A program made the position numbers and the translations under genes. 64,000 nucleotides of DNA from Eleusine coracana subsp. coracana (Eukaryota > Streptophyta > Magnoliopsida > Poales > Poaceae). Within the stretch, counting starts at the first letter, position 1. The number at the start of each line of letters is the position of its first letter. Below the pieces are notes generated by a model that was not told where the DNA came from, ran no database searches, and saw nothing but the letters and a program-made list of their open reading frames with translations. This document shows positions 1-11,070 of this stretch, piece by piece. Location of the stretch: contig CM064424.1 of the NCBI GenBank assembly GCA_032690845.1, positions 48,063,511 to 48,127,510 of the forward strand, written 5' to 3'.

Positions 1-259
1 CCTGAGGACCCCATCGCAAGGTCCATCGTGCTTTTTGAGTCCGTCGGGCCAAAACGTGCCAACAGCCCATCGTGCTTATCATGCCGGCTCGGCACGGCTA
101 AGCCTTGACGTGTCGTGCCATGTGCCGATGGCTAGGCACAAAGGCCGGCCCGACATGGTCCATTATACATCACGTGTTGTGCTGACCCGAAATATGTCAT
201 GCCGGGTTTTTTTCGAATCTGGGTCGTGCCGTGCCGGGCGGCCCATTTGGCCAGGACTA
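1..259. mobile_element. Terminal arm of a hAT-like element (left part off window)
   Basis: This GC-rich stretch is full of GGCACGG/CCGTGCC and CGGGCC motifs, the subterminal repeat style of grass hAT elements. It ends at about 259 in a sequence whose reverse complement begins TAGTCCTGGCCAAATGGGC. That resembles the terminus of the next element (TAGACCTGTCCAAACGGGC at 267). No transposase is visible. It is inferred to be the right arm of a second, related hAT copy lying mostly to the left of the window. Confidence 0.5.
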
Positions 260-845
260 TCAGTGGTAGACCTGTCCAAACGGGCGGCATGGCCCGTCAC
301 GACCCTGGCATGGTTAATGGGCCGACATGGTCCATAGTTAATTTTGTGCCATGCTAGGATGGCCTTGGGCATGGCTGTCGGCCTTTAGCACAACACACAG
401 AGATTAAATATTGCTGAGCCAACTTTTTCAGCCCACTCTGTCTATTATGTACTATAAGGCTCATCAGGCACATAATTCAGCATGAATTAGTTTGAAAAAA
501 AAATAGCTTCAAACAACAATCTCAACAGAAGAACAGGAATATAAAAAACACAAAGGATATTGAGCAAAGGAAACATAAATTAGATTAAAGAGTTGACTGT
601 CTCATTAAAAACCCTTGGCCTTGAAGGAGAAAAGAGTACAACCAGGTTCAAGTGCCAATGTGCGAGATTACAAGTTCACAATACCAAAATAACAAATTAC
701 ACCAGTAACACAAGATAAGTCCTAGCAACACCACCACCTGCAACACCAGCATTAGCAGGGACAGGAACAACATTATCCAAGTACAGATTTGTAAACATCT
801 TTTCAAGCTTAACGTGATGCTTCTTCTCCATGGTGTGCTGCTCTC

Positions 846-1447
846 TTTATTCATCCATGTGCAAGTCCTTCAAGCAAGTAAGCATCTCCACCATTTCACT
901 AGTCAAGTTTTGACATCTTTCTTCAAGCAACCTGCCAAAAATACTAAACACAGACTCCAAATTGATAGTTAAATCAGGAACAATCATAAGATCTTTAGCA
1001 ATGATAAATAATATATGATATGTTTATTTATGCATATTCCATCAATTTAAGACATCAAGATAATTGTGCATAGAAATTATATCACTGTCAAGATACGTGG
1101 ATAATTTAGATACCTGTGATATTGTTGAACCATGCATTTGAGAAGAATCTATAGTCTCAGAAGCAACAAAGATCTTACCTCTATGATGTTCTTTTCTTTC
1201 CGGAACTTATCGGTGGAGCTGGCCTTTGTAGTCGAACAACACCAAATTTGTTCTCATACTTCGCAAAAAAATTAGTTAACTCAACATGAACAGTGTCAAA
1301 ATAGATAGAGTGGAATGTCCAAAGTAACAAAGTTCATTACGAGCAACTTGTACAGAATACTCCCAATGACGTACAGTACCATAAGAGTTATAGCGAAGCA
1401 AGGTTTTATGTGCATGTTCAACTTTAGCCAAGCAAGTTGTGCGGTAT
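846..1447 (-). pseudogene. hAT transposase, middle and C-terminal remnant
   Basis: Conceptual translation of the minus strand gives, in order, a segment like the region after the BED finger of Ac-like transposases (RYNSYGTVRHWEYSVQVARN), then a jump to the late part (HVELTNFFAKYENKFG, RLQRPAPP, SGKKRTS). The C-terminal hAT dimerisation block follows (LESVFSIFGRLLEERCQNLT, then SEMVEMLTCLKDLHMDE). The reading is broken by stops and by at least one large deletion that removed the catalytic core. The order and motif matches make the family call firm; function is lost. Confidence 0.7.
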
Positions 1448-1668
1448 TGAAAGTCCCTTGATGTCGCCTAGAGGGGGGGTGAATAGGCGTTTCTGAAAAT
1501 ATTAACAAAAACTCGCAGCGGAATTAAAATTGTCTTGTCAAAGAGTTTGGATAAAATAATTAATCAATAGAAAAAGCCAAACACTCAAGATAGGCAAGCT
1601 ATAAAAACAAACACACGAACCACCCCAATTAGATTCACAAAGAATTAACCTCAGAACACAAACTTCCA

Positions 1669-1883
1669 AAACCGGACCCACTAGTTTGACATATCGGTTA
1701 CACCGGTTTTCCTGGAACAGATAGAAATAAAATAAGTAACACACTAATTAGAGGGGCTGCACTAGTGTGAACTACATAAGATAGTAACTAAGAAATACAC
1801 AAACTATATTCACCAAGAATATACTTAATTGAGCATTGACCAAAACCGGTCTCACCGGTTTGGTAAACCGGACCCATCGATTT
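1669..1883. repeat. Two palindrome pairs in the R/U5 part of the solo LTR
   Basis: Imperfect palindromes of the form AAACCGG-N-CCGGTTT start at 1669 and 1691, and at 1843 and 1865. Within each pair the start-to-start distance is 22 bp. They lie downstream of the TATA box in LTR sense. Confidence 0.7.
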
Positions 1884-2534
1884 CTTCGGGGCAGAGAGAA
1901 TAAAACAGAAAATAATCGCGTCCCACTTAGTTCTAGAAAACCTAAAGGTCTTAACATAACATGCAAGATCTAGAGCAAGTAATCACTAAGAATACTAGCA
2001 CAACTACACATGTAACCTATAAATCACAAACAAAGAAGCAAGAACTTTAAGAAAACAAACCAAATAAAGCTCACGGAGAATTGTTTGTCGAAGTTCGGAT
2101 TCACCCCATAAACCCTACATCTTCGTTGAGGAAGCTTGAGCTGCTCACAAGGCACACTCCAAGCCGGGTCTCTTTCAATCACTTTCTCCGATACACTACA
2201 TTTACTTCTTTCCTTACGAAGGTGAAGAGGACCTTCACAAACTTTCCCAAGGCTCACCACAAGTTTGGGAGTTCTAGGCCGACGCGTAGCCGACTAGGAG
2301 GATTCACCTCCAAGAGTAACAAATGCTTCACGGATTTGCAACACAATGCTCGAATACTCAAGTGTGGGATTTTCTCTTTTATGCTCTCAATCTCAATCTC
2401 TCTTAACCTAATGCTTAGGATTTCTTATAAATCACTCAAACCTCACAAAGAGTTGTTAGGTAGAGCTCTACAAGACTTTGGATGTATTTTCCTCGTGCAC
2501 ACAATCAGCCCCATCCAAAGGAGGGGGAAGGAAG

Positions 2535-2542
2535 TATTTATA
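2535..2542 (-). promoter_or_regulatory. TATA box of the solo LTR
   Basis: TATAAATA on the minus strand. It lies about 40 bp downstream, in LTR sense, of the palindrome pairs at 2581-2693, as expected for a U3 core promoter. Confidence 0.55.
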
Positions 2543-2580
2543 CTTGTCCCTCAAAAACTAGCCGTTATGCTGAACCAGTC

Positions 2581-2693
2581 AAACCGGTTATACCGGTTTT
2601 TCAAACCGGTGCCATCGGTTTTCCTGAACTAGCCGTTAGAGGTTTGAACCAAAACCGGTCCCTCCGCTTTGGTAAACCGGTTATGCCGGTTTT
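2581..2693. repeat. Two palindrome pairs in U3 of the solo LTR
   Basis: AAACCGG-type palindromes start at 2581 and 2603, and at 2652 and 2674, again exactly 22 bp apart in each pair. The pairs sit upstream of the TATA box in LTR sense. Confidence 0.7.
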
Positions 2694-3629
2694 TCCTGTC
2701 ACAGTGAGAGTTAGTGTGAGTGTAGGTGTTGTGTTTTTCTTATCTCACTTGGGTTTTCTTTGAGCATTAAGACATTATATACAAACCATGTAGCATCCCT
2801 CTTGATAGAGCGGCATGACTAAAATCAAAATAAAAAACAATTCCTCAACTTGAGTTTGCATGATTATGAATTTTACCACTTCTTCTCATTTAAGCTTCAT
2901 GAGGACTGCCACATGTGCTTTTTCTGAGCATCATCACCTAGAGCTTGTGACTTGGAAACTCTTCATTTATCATGTCCATTTCTACCTTTTGTTCACAAGT
3001 CATATTATATCTTTATATTTCAATAATGAATAATACTTAGACATGTATGACCATATATAGCTTGATCGGTCCATCGTGATTGCGCTCCACCTACCCTTCA
3101 CCATCGCTTGGGTCCCTCGGCGTCAAGACTCCATCTTGCCCTTCTCCCGTCCATGGTCCATTGCAGCCAAATCATACCAATCCTTCACCATCTTGCTATC
3201 TTGAGCCACACATAACTTTGTATCATCGTTATGCCTTCTTTTGAATTTATGTTTAAAGTATTGATTTGATCAAGTTGCTTTTAAGATTAAATGCCATAGA
3301 GAAATAACACTTGATCACTTCTTTTTCTTGACAACACCAATTTGTTGAGACCATCTCATATCAATAGTTTTCATGTCTTATATTTACTTTAAATCTTGGC
3401 TTGTTATAGTATTGCTTATATAGACTTATTTATTTGACACTTCTCCATTTCATCACATAGGCCCATTTCCTTACACAATTATACATTTTGAAGATGATCA
3501 TTTGTATCAATGCAACGTATATTTTTCATGTACAATCTGCTTATATACTTACAAAGAGGATTAGTTCTTTAATCATGTTATCATACAACCACCAAAACCC
3601 ACTAGGGGCATAGATGCACTTTCAAGTAT

Positions 3630-4111
3630 CGTAGCAAGTGACCAGTGCCACCACCAAATCGTGTTAGTTCAACTTTGCAATGGTTACATACCCTAGCATA
3701 CCTGACCTACATGTTGTTGCCATCTCGAAACAAGGAGGTGAAGTCCTTCGACGCCTTCGATGTACTCTTCCTGCCTCTCTTGCACGAAGAAGTGCTCGCG
3801 GTACTTGCCGTTGCTGACGTGCTGGGACTGGAGTCAACCACCAACGAGCTACAATTGATGTCGATCACTGGCGGTGTCGATGAAGAAGGATCAGTGCTTG
3901 TGCGAGGAGGCGGAGTAGTCATGTCAGGCGGAGAAGCCGTAGCCGCGCCGCTCGACGGAGAAGCCGTAGCCGTTCCCGTCGCCGGAGTCGTAGTGGTTCC
4001 CCTCGCTGAAGTACGCGTTGACGACATGGTGGGCGACCTCGCCGCGAACAGAATGCTTCGTGCAGTCCGTAGCACCTCCTCTGACGGCTCCGATGGCGGC
4101 CGTGGTGGCAT
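3630..4111 (-). pseudogene. hAT transposase N-terminus with BED zinc finger
   Basis: The minus-strand reading carries a low-complexity Ser/Thr/Pro N-terminus, then a BED-type finger. The motif order is DFTSLFRDG, CNHCKVELT and GTGHLLRY, with the two cysteines and the conserved His. One in-frame TAG (3707-3709) interrupts it. The reading frame stops at the edge of the solo LTR, and the next part of the protein resumes at 1447 on the other side. An exact start codon cannot be chosen; 4111 and 4048 are both possible. Confidence 0.65.
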
Positions 4112-4884
4112 CGCGACCGGGAGTGGCAGGATCTAGCCGGATTGAGGAGTTAGGGTTAGCAGGAGCTAGGGTTTGCGTGTTGCGCGATGACAGGAATGGA
4201 AGAGGAGGATAACGGCTAGCGTACGCAGACGGAGCTAGCTGCCAGCGACCGGAGCAGGTTGATTCCGACACGGATCTAAGCGGAGGCGATGAGCGGCGAG
4301 CGTGCGAGTGCGGCACCACGACGTAGAGGGGGAAATGGGAGCGACTTAGGGTCCGATCGGGGCGTTGCCTCTTTTATCGTCCCACTGCTGGCGACTTGGG
4401 CCAAGCCGAACATAACAGATTGTTTTCAGTGGGCTGTGCCGTCACCTAACCTTATAAGGCTTCGCAGGTCCGGCTGCTAAATGTGTCGTGCGAGGCTGAC
4501 CTTTGGGCTGGCTTCTTGGCCTAGGTATGACAGGAGCATAGAGCCATAGCGGCACGGGCCCTAATTCCAATGGACCGTGCCGGGCTCATGTTATGTTTTT
4601 TAGGCTTTGGGGCCAGCCCACCAGGCCCGGCCCGTTTGGACAACTTAAGTCAGTGATTGGCTTAAACCAGGTGGGCCATGGCCACGAACCGATCACATGT
4701 TCTACAGTTCGACCAACAATACATAATCAATTGGTCCCCAAATTGGAGGGAAAAAAAAAGAGGAAATCTCCAAACCCCATCATAAAAAATGCGAACCGCG
4801 CAAATTCGACCCAAGTTCCTTCCACCGTTGATTCTCCAACCCTAGACCGCCGCCCGCAAATTCGACCCACGCACATCACTCGAC

Positions 4885-4970
4885 GGCCCAAAGCCCACCA
4901 CCATCCGTATAAATTCCCTTCCGCCGCCCCCCCCCCCCCCCCCCCAGTCGCACGCCTGCGCAAAACCCTA
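4885..4970 (+). promoter_or_regulatory. RPS19 promoter: site II, TATA and telo-box
   Basis: Upstream of the RPS19 start are GGCCCA (4885-4890, a site II element read on the other strand), TATAAA (4908-4913) and the telo-box AAACCCTA (4963-4970). A poly-C run lies at about 4927-4945. Site II plus telo-box is the usual promoter pair of plant ribosomal protein genes. This fits co-ordinated expression in dividing cells. Confidence 0.7.
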
Positions 4971-5052
4971 GCCTAGCACCCCGCCGCCTCCCCAGCGCGC
5001 ACCTCCCCTCCTTCCGCAGGACAGCGGCGGCGAGAGGAAGGACGACGGCAGG

Positions 5053-6643
5053 ATGGCGACCTCTACCGCGCGTACCGTCAAGGACGTCAACCCCCACGAC
5101 TTCGTCAAGGCCTACTCGGCCCACCTCAAGCGCTCCGGCAAGGTAGCCACCGGTTCCTCCTTCCCTGTCTCATTCCCCGCCGCGTTCCGTCAGATCTCGC
5201 GCTGGCCATGAGCGCCCATCTCGACAGTCCATCACTCGCGAGTTGATTAGTGCGAGGGAGCGTCTGATCTATTGTTGGTGTGGTTTGCAATCTTTTGTTC
5301 GCTTAGGAATGGCGACTCGACTCCGCTGTTGAGCCCTGAATTTCAAAATACTCTGTTTTATTATCGACTAGATCAAAGGTTTATTCTTATCCGCCTTATC
5401 TGGTTGATGTTGTTTAACTAAAATCAAATGGACTTGGCAGGCTTTGGCCTCTCTGTTCTCTTGCGTATAATATCTGCAGATCAGCATGTCAGGTGGTTTG
5501 GTTCAGCATGTTCCTGCTTTAATTACATAGTTCTGGGCGATTTTCTATGGTTAGACAATATATTCTCATTCAAGATTCTCTTTAACCGCATTAGTTTGAA
5601 TGGTTGGTTTGATGCTTTTATCTCTGTGAATGTGGCCTAGTTTGTAGAGTTTATCTTGCTATGTGAGATTAATTTGATTTGAATGTTTATAGTGTCTCTT
5701 TGCTGTGATGATTGAACTGAATTGACTTATGCTCAGTAGATGTAGATCATTCATTGTGATTGTGTTTCCCATTTTTGGTTATCCATGGCACCAGTTCTTG
5801 TTGCTCATACATTCCAAATAAAGTTTTGATGATTTATTTTTTCAGTTGAATGCACTTAGTTTAATGCTGTAGTTGATGTGCCGTCCAGAATTTGCATGTT
5901 TTCTGTAGCAACTGCATAGTTCTGCAGTAGTAATATCTGTTTAGCATTCGTTAATGTGAACCTACTATGCTTATCTGTTTCTGTTTTGGCAATGCTTGAA
6001 CAGAAAAATCCTCTAGCAGCTTCATATTTTGTGGTGTGGTAGTTTTAGTTTTTGTTGTTTGCCATAGTTGACATTACTTAAAGGAGTTATATCTCTTCTA
6101 TTACAGATGGAGCTCCCTGAGTGGGTTGACATTGTGAAGACTGCAAGGTTCAAGGAGCTCCCTCCCTATGACCAGGACTGGTATTACATCCGTGCTGGTA
6201 AGAAATTATGATCAAGCTCCTATCATGTCAAGGCAATGTCCTTGTTTAATATTTAGGCTCTTTATAATCTTTTATCTGGTGTTTGTGTTGCAGCCTCTAT
6301 TGCGAGGAAGATCTACCTGAGGCAGGGCATTGGTGTGGGTGGCTTCCAGAAGATCTACGGTGGGCGCCAGAGGAATGGCTCGCGACCCCCACACTTCTGC
6401 AAGAGCAGCGGTGCCATTTCTCGCAACATCCTGCAGCAGCTGCAGAAGATGGGCATCGTTGATGTTGATCCCAAGGGGTAATATGCTGCTTTGGTTTTCA
6501 TGTTTCTACATTAGCCAGTCTATATGCTTGTTCCCAATTGCTTATGCTATGTATGTGTATTCTGCTACAGTGGAAGGCTGATCACCTCCCAGGGAAGGCG
6601 TGATCTTGACCAAGTTGCTGGAAGGGTTGCTGTTGCCCCATGA
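5053..6643 (+). CDS. RPS19: 40S ribosomal protein S19 (eS19), 4 exons
   Basis: This is the structural protein eS19 of the small cytosolic ribosomal subunit, needed for 18S rRNA 3' maturation and 40S assembly. Exons are 5053-5142, 6107-6197, 6294-6477 and 6571-6643, all with GT-AG borders and matching phases, giving 145 aa. That is the usual length of the plant protein. The N-terminus reads MATSTARTVKDVNPHDFVKA. Family blocks include PEWVDIVKT, YYIRAASIARKIYLR, GVGGFQKIYGG, PPHFCKSSGAISR and the C-terminal GRRDLDQVAGRV. The first intron (5143-6106) directly follows codon 30. The gene is intact and flanked by transposon relics on both sides. The promoter has a telo-box and a site II element. 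Confidence 0.97.
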
Positions 6644-7500
6644 GCAGTTTCAGTTTATGTCTCCTCGACGTTGTTACAGTTTTGAACCAGGATATCTGCA
6701 TCTGCCTTTGTTGGTTGAGAGAACCCGATGTAGGATGCATCCAGTTGTGCTTCTGTGCAATATTTTCTGAACTAAATTAACAGTCAGTTATGTTTGTGAA
6801 CTCCGTATGCATCCAGTTATGTTTGTCCACCTTCATTATCGTTAAAATTCCCTAGCAGTGTTATATATTCTAGTCATCATGTGATTTACAATGAAGTTTT
6901 ACACCCAAACTAGAACAAGAGGTGTGTGCTTCCTTTATTTGCTTTCTGGATCCATGCTCCGATTCCAGACAACAGGTGTTTGTGACTAACAATGGTAGGG
7001 AGGATTATTTATTTTTTAATCGTGCTAGGTAGTAGTTCAGAACGTGATGCTTGAAATGAAAAACTAGAACGAGCATGCATCTGAAATCGGTGGGGGCATT
7101 TCATAAAGAATAATGATTGATAGGTTAATTAGCGATTGTCATCATTGTTGTCGTATTCTTTGGTGGCTGGAGCCGTAGCAGAGCACATCAGTGCCATAGC
7201 TTCAAATGAGCTGTGCATTGTTAAGACCGAACAATTTGAATCAGATGCCAACGCGATGTCGGTATTCTGTGTGCTAGGACATTTGATAAGTTACACAATT
7301 GAGAGTGATAATGTGAATCACGTTAAACATGAGCCAAAGATGGTTTGATCGGCAATGCTAACGCCGGCCGGAACCTAAACTTAGACACCCTAGGACCTAC
7401 CCTACCCAGTACCCACTCAGCCGGCGAGAATACGAGCTAACTCTTTTTCACACACCCTAATTCTTTTTTCATAATAGATGCCTTTGCACTGTTACGTCAC
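6644..7500. other. RPS19 3' UTR and intergenic DNA
   Basis: The first few hundred bases are the expected RPS19 3' UTR. No polyadenylation site could be fixed. Beyond about 6900 the sequence is AT-rich, and no gene or recognisable repeat was seen. Confidence 0.5.
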
Positions 7501-7509
7501 TCCTTTGCA

Positions 7510-8266
7510 TAGGGATGACAACAGGGCGGGTTCGGAGCGGATAGAAGAAAAACCCACCCGATAGTGTAGAGTTCGCGGGTAGAATTTCAGACCTGGACCC
7601 ATGGGTAGAATTCTAGACCTGGACCCGTCGAGTTTCGGGTACCCGTCGGGTTTCAGGTAAAAAACATATCAGCAGAGCCAAAATTCAACAAGCAAGCGGT
7701 GATCGGTGCCGACGAGGAGCCGATGATGCCGCAGGCGTGTGCCGATGACGCGGGTGACGAGCGACTGCGAGCCAGCGACACAACGACTTGGCGAGGCATC
7801 CTGGGCGCATGACCGGCGAGGCCACGAGGCGATCTGGCGATTGACGTCCTGTGCGCCCGCGTGGGGCGGGGTGCTGGCGGCACCGGCGTGCACGACGCGG
7901 GGCGATAGGGCGAGGTGCTGGCGGGTGGCGGCGTGCGGGGCGGGGGCATGGTGCTTAGGCCTGGGGGCTGGCGGTGCGCGGGGCGGGGACGCGGGGTGGT
8001 GGGGGTGGGGGTGTCGACTTTGGCTGACTGGGTGGGTGGGATGGGGATTAGGGTTCCGGGTGTTGGGTTAGGGCGAATTTAGAAATAGGCTATAATCGGG
8101 TACTCGACGGGTTACCCATGGATCTAAAAAAATACCCGCTCCAAACCCATCTTGTTTTGGGTCGGGCACGGGTGCGACTCATGGATAAAAAATGTGACCC
8201 ATGCCCAGACCCATCGGATCGGGTACCCGCCGGGTTTCAGGTACCCGCCCCGAATTGCCATTCCTA
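7510..8266. mobile_element. Non-autonomous hAT element (757 bp) with GC-rich interior
   Basis: The left end TAGGGATGACAACAGGGCGGG and the right end, reverse complement TAGGAATGGCAATTCGGGGC, are inverted repeats. They are bounded by an 8-bp duplication, CCTTTGCA (7502-7509) and CCTCTGCA (8267-8274), with one change. GGGTACCCG/CGGGTTTCAGG subterminal repeats occur at both ends. The centre (about 7690-8070) is very GC-rich and may be acquired DNA. It contains short open frames but nothing recognisable. Confidence 0.75.
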
Positions 8267-8274
8267 CCTCTGCA

Positions 8275-9350
8275 GCTGCGTGTTGGGCTGAAATGGGCCA
8301 CATTGAACTCAAGGTAAGAAAACTGTGTGACGTGTTTCTGTATAGTTGGGCCGTTGTTCTGTGTGTCAGCACGGGGGCGGTCGGATGCAGCGAGCGAGCG
8401 GTGGATGATGAGCCACTGCCAGTGGCAGAACGCAGACGGCGGCTGGTCGGCGCCTACGTCGAGCGAGTCCTCGCTACGATCTTGTCGCCTGTCAAGACTC
8501 CTTCCCTCGCCACTCAGCTCGTCCTTGCCACCGGTCTCGTGCTGTTCGGGGGCTGCCGTCTTCGGCCCGCCTGGCGCCATCAAGACTCGGATTGGCCCCT
8601 TCTGTAGCACGTAGAATGCCCTACCCGTCCAGTTTCCTGGACGAATTGTTCATTCTACAATCTTTTCTTCACCGCCAACTCGCAAATCGAAGCATCCCTT
8701 GTCCCGTTGGTTGCTCATACTCCTGAGTCCATTTCGTCGAGGATCTGTTTTGCAGCGTTGCGGAATGCGAATATCGATTTTCCTCCCTGAAGATTTCATC
8801 CGTAGTTTAACCCTCCTTTCTTTTCCTTTACTTTTTGTAGGGTGGGGGGAAAATTTTTGTAGGATTTATCTGGTGCTTTGTTTTGTTCTAGCAGTAACGT
8901 CGACATCCAACCACAGCTTCTGATCACGAAGTTACTTTTTTTTATGCAAGGTGCGCTTTGCAGGATGCCTGTTTTTTGGTGCGCGCACACACACACACAC
9001 ACAAAAAAAATAAATCCAATTTTGCGTGGAGAGGCTGCCCACGTTAGTATATATTTCCTTCATTTTTTTTTTCTGCTGAATGGTTGAGCTCCTTTCTGTT
9101 TTCATCATTTGTTTTCTTTTGTGCCTATCTATTCTTTCACGTTCTTGCATCTCTAAGATTTTGTGGTGCTGTGTTCTTTTTGCATTTTCTATATACGAGT
9201 GGGTGCCTGAATATTTCCAGTGTCACCTTTTGTTATTCCATGAGCGGCCTATTATTTTCTTCCTGGAAGGTGTATAAATTCTGCTCATGTGTGTGAATTT
9301 ATCTTCGACTTACTCCGTGTTCTTCCTGTTCCTAGAGATGATCTAGCTAT
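8275..9350. other. Unassigned region with CG-rich start and AC microsatellite
   Basis: The part from 8370 to 8600 is GC-rich and open in several frames, like a degraded 5' exon, but no family was recognised. A short (AC)n run lies at about 8985-9003. The remainder is AT-rich. Confidence 0.3.
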
Positions 9351-9359
9351 TCCAAGTTG

Positions 9360-9500
9360 TATGATTTTTCTCCATTGAATAAGAATTGGGTTGTTCGTGC
9401 TCGTGTTTCTCGTTTATGGGAATTCTACGGTGGACGAGATGATGAACCTCCTCTACATCTTGATTTGGCTCTCCTTGAAGAGCAGGCGGTTATCCGTTCA
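9360..9500 (+). pseudogene. RPA1/DUF223-like OB-fold fragment
   Basis: The plus-strand translation includes NKNWVVRARVSRLWEFYGG followed by DDEPPLHLDLALLEEQ. This is the pattern of the first OB-fold of plant replication protein A large subunits and DUF223 proteins. Only this one domain is visible and no full gene can be built. Such fragments are common in grass Helitrons, but no Helitron ends were found. Confidence 0.45.
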
Positions 9501-9549
9501 TTATTATCTTATTTCCTACGTCTTCTATTCATTATTGATGTGTTATTGT

Positions 9550-10950
9550 GATTCTTATGTTGAGAGTATTGCAATATCTTGATATTGGCCTGATGGATAG
9601 TTGGCCAGCTTATTAATGAGTACTGTATTATTTTTCCTTATGATGCTTTAGAGGTTTTGATATAATATAATTTAGTTACTTACATATGTGCTTATGTCTT
9701 GGGGAGCTTCTTGGGGAGCTTCTGGTGCTACTATTGGGTTATTAAATCAGAATTCGTCCACTGATACATCTACTAGAAATTCGTCTAACGGAGAGAAGGA
9801 TGGCCGTGATAATAAGGTTTGCTTGACACTTATTTGTATGTATTATATATTTTTATTGCTTTCCTGCTGCCTTTTGAAATTTATGTATGATTGTCTCATA
9901 TCATCATTTAGTTAAGAAAAAGAAGTTTTTGTGTTTTTCCTTTCTTTGTAGTCATTTGTGCTTTCTTGATCTTTTTTATTTACTGCCTGCTTGCTTTGTC
10001 AAATAAGGCCTTCATGGAGGAGCAGAAGGTGACTTTCTATTTTATAGGTGACCTTGGGAAACAATATATGTATTTTCTAGGTGACTTTGGCATATGCAGA
10101 TATGTCCAAATCAATGACAAGGGAAACAAGCTCTTTTATATGTATAACGGCATAGAATACAATATAAGAGCGCTAAAGGATTCTTATACATGAAAGTTGA
10201 AGCATAAGAACGAAGGGCGCACATAGATAAAAAGTTAGTTCTCTGAGCACTAAGAGCACGATAATAGTGAGAAGTAAGAGAGGATAGAAATACTCTAACC
10301 TTTCATAATGCAAGGTGCAAATAAACTTACATATATCCCAAAACCAAGGTATGGTTGCCTAATATAGTACATGAAAAGATGTGTGCCCAATTTTATGCTA
10401 ATATGATCTTGTCAAACTTTCATATTAAATTTTTAGTTACTTACACGAAGGAGTAAATTTACTACTTTGAAGTTGTCACATCATTCCTATGGACCTATTC
10501 AAGATCATGGCCTAAGTCTTGGACTCCTGGGTCAATTCTAGGCCGCTTCTGATTGGGACAATATATCTTTTCATCACCAAATTAATATCAAATAAGTACT
10601 CAAAGTAAGTTAAGGTAGATTGGTACGCTGGACACTGTTTTTATATTTCTCCCTTGTAAAGGACAAAGTCTTGATGTAAAATAATTTATGTAAAGAAGAT
10701 GAACAATTTCTTTGTAAACAACAATCTGAGGTCAAACGTCCACCTAATTTATTAAAAGACATAACATATGTAGTATACATTATAAATACTAGATCTATCT
10801 GTGACATTTATATTCCAATAACAACAAGAGCAGGCACAATTAGAGCACAAACTTTCATTTTGTTCCATCCAATCGATGCATACAAGACTACCATGCCCTA
10901 AATAATTGGAGTTCTCTACACACAGCATATCTTTTCTTTAGAGGAATACA
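9550..10950. other. AT-rich intergenic DNA
   Basis: Short open frames occur, for example 9688-9830 and 10013-10193. They show no recognisable domain and no usable gene model. Some could be further pieces of the RPA-like relic. Confidence 0.3.
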
Positions 10951-10954
10951 CTAC

Positions 10955-11055
10955 CAAGAAGTAGGTGCAGCCTGCAGGTGCGGCACCTAGGGATCAAACC
11001 CTGGCAGGAGCGCTCCGGCCAACACTGCGTTGTAAGCCCTTCGCTACACATAGAC
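10955..11055 (-). mobile_element. tRNA-derived SINE-like unit
   Basis: Read on the minus strand there is an A-box-like TAGCGAAGGGC (about 11036-11046) and, further on, a B-box-like GGGTTTGATCCC (10990-11001). This is the layout of an RNA polymerase III promoter in a tRNA-derived SINE. No cloverleaf for a real tRNA could be drawn. Ends and target duplications were not found. Confidence 0.45.
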
Positions 11056-11070
11056 ATATCTCAGTTTGCG

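Larger units (their letters stand above)
1448..3624 (-). mobile_element. Solo LTR of a Sirevirus-type copia element
   Basis: The unit starts TGAAAGTCCC at 1448 and ends GATGCACTTTCA at 3624, the same TGAAAG/CTTTCA termini as the copia LTR at 56614-58142. GGTAT (1443-1447) and AGTAT (3625-3629) are the likely 5-bp target duplication with one change. Read on the minus strand, a TATAAATA box lies at 2535-2542. No PBS, PPT or coding region is attached, and hAT transposase sequence continues on both sides, so it is a solo LTR left after LTR-LTR recombination. Four pairs of ACCGGT-type palindromes occur at 1669, 1843, 2581 and 2652. Confidence 0.8.
267..4647 (-). mobile_element. Internally deleted Ac-like hAT element with nested solo LTR
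   Basis: The left end TAGACCTGTCCAAACGGGC (267) and the right end, reverse complement TAAGTTGTCCAAACGGGC (4647), form imperfect inverted repeats. Both are followed inward by GGCACGG-type subterminal repeats. The flanks share TCAGTG (260-265 and 4650-4655), an eroded 8-bp target duplication. Inside, on the minus strand, are pieces of a hAT transposase: a BED zinc finger (about 3640-3790), a segment that normally follows it (about 1330-1447), and the C-terminal dimerisation region (about 850-1260). Most of the catalytic domain is missing and several stops are present, so this is a non-autonomous relic. A solo LTR (1448-3624) splits the coding part. Confidence 0.65.

Noticed and set aside
10955..11055. 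A tRNA gene on the minus strand
   Set aside because: Only promoter-box similarity; no acceptor or anticodon stem could be drawn.
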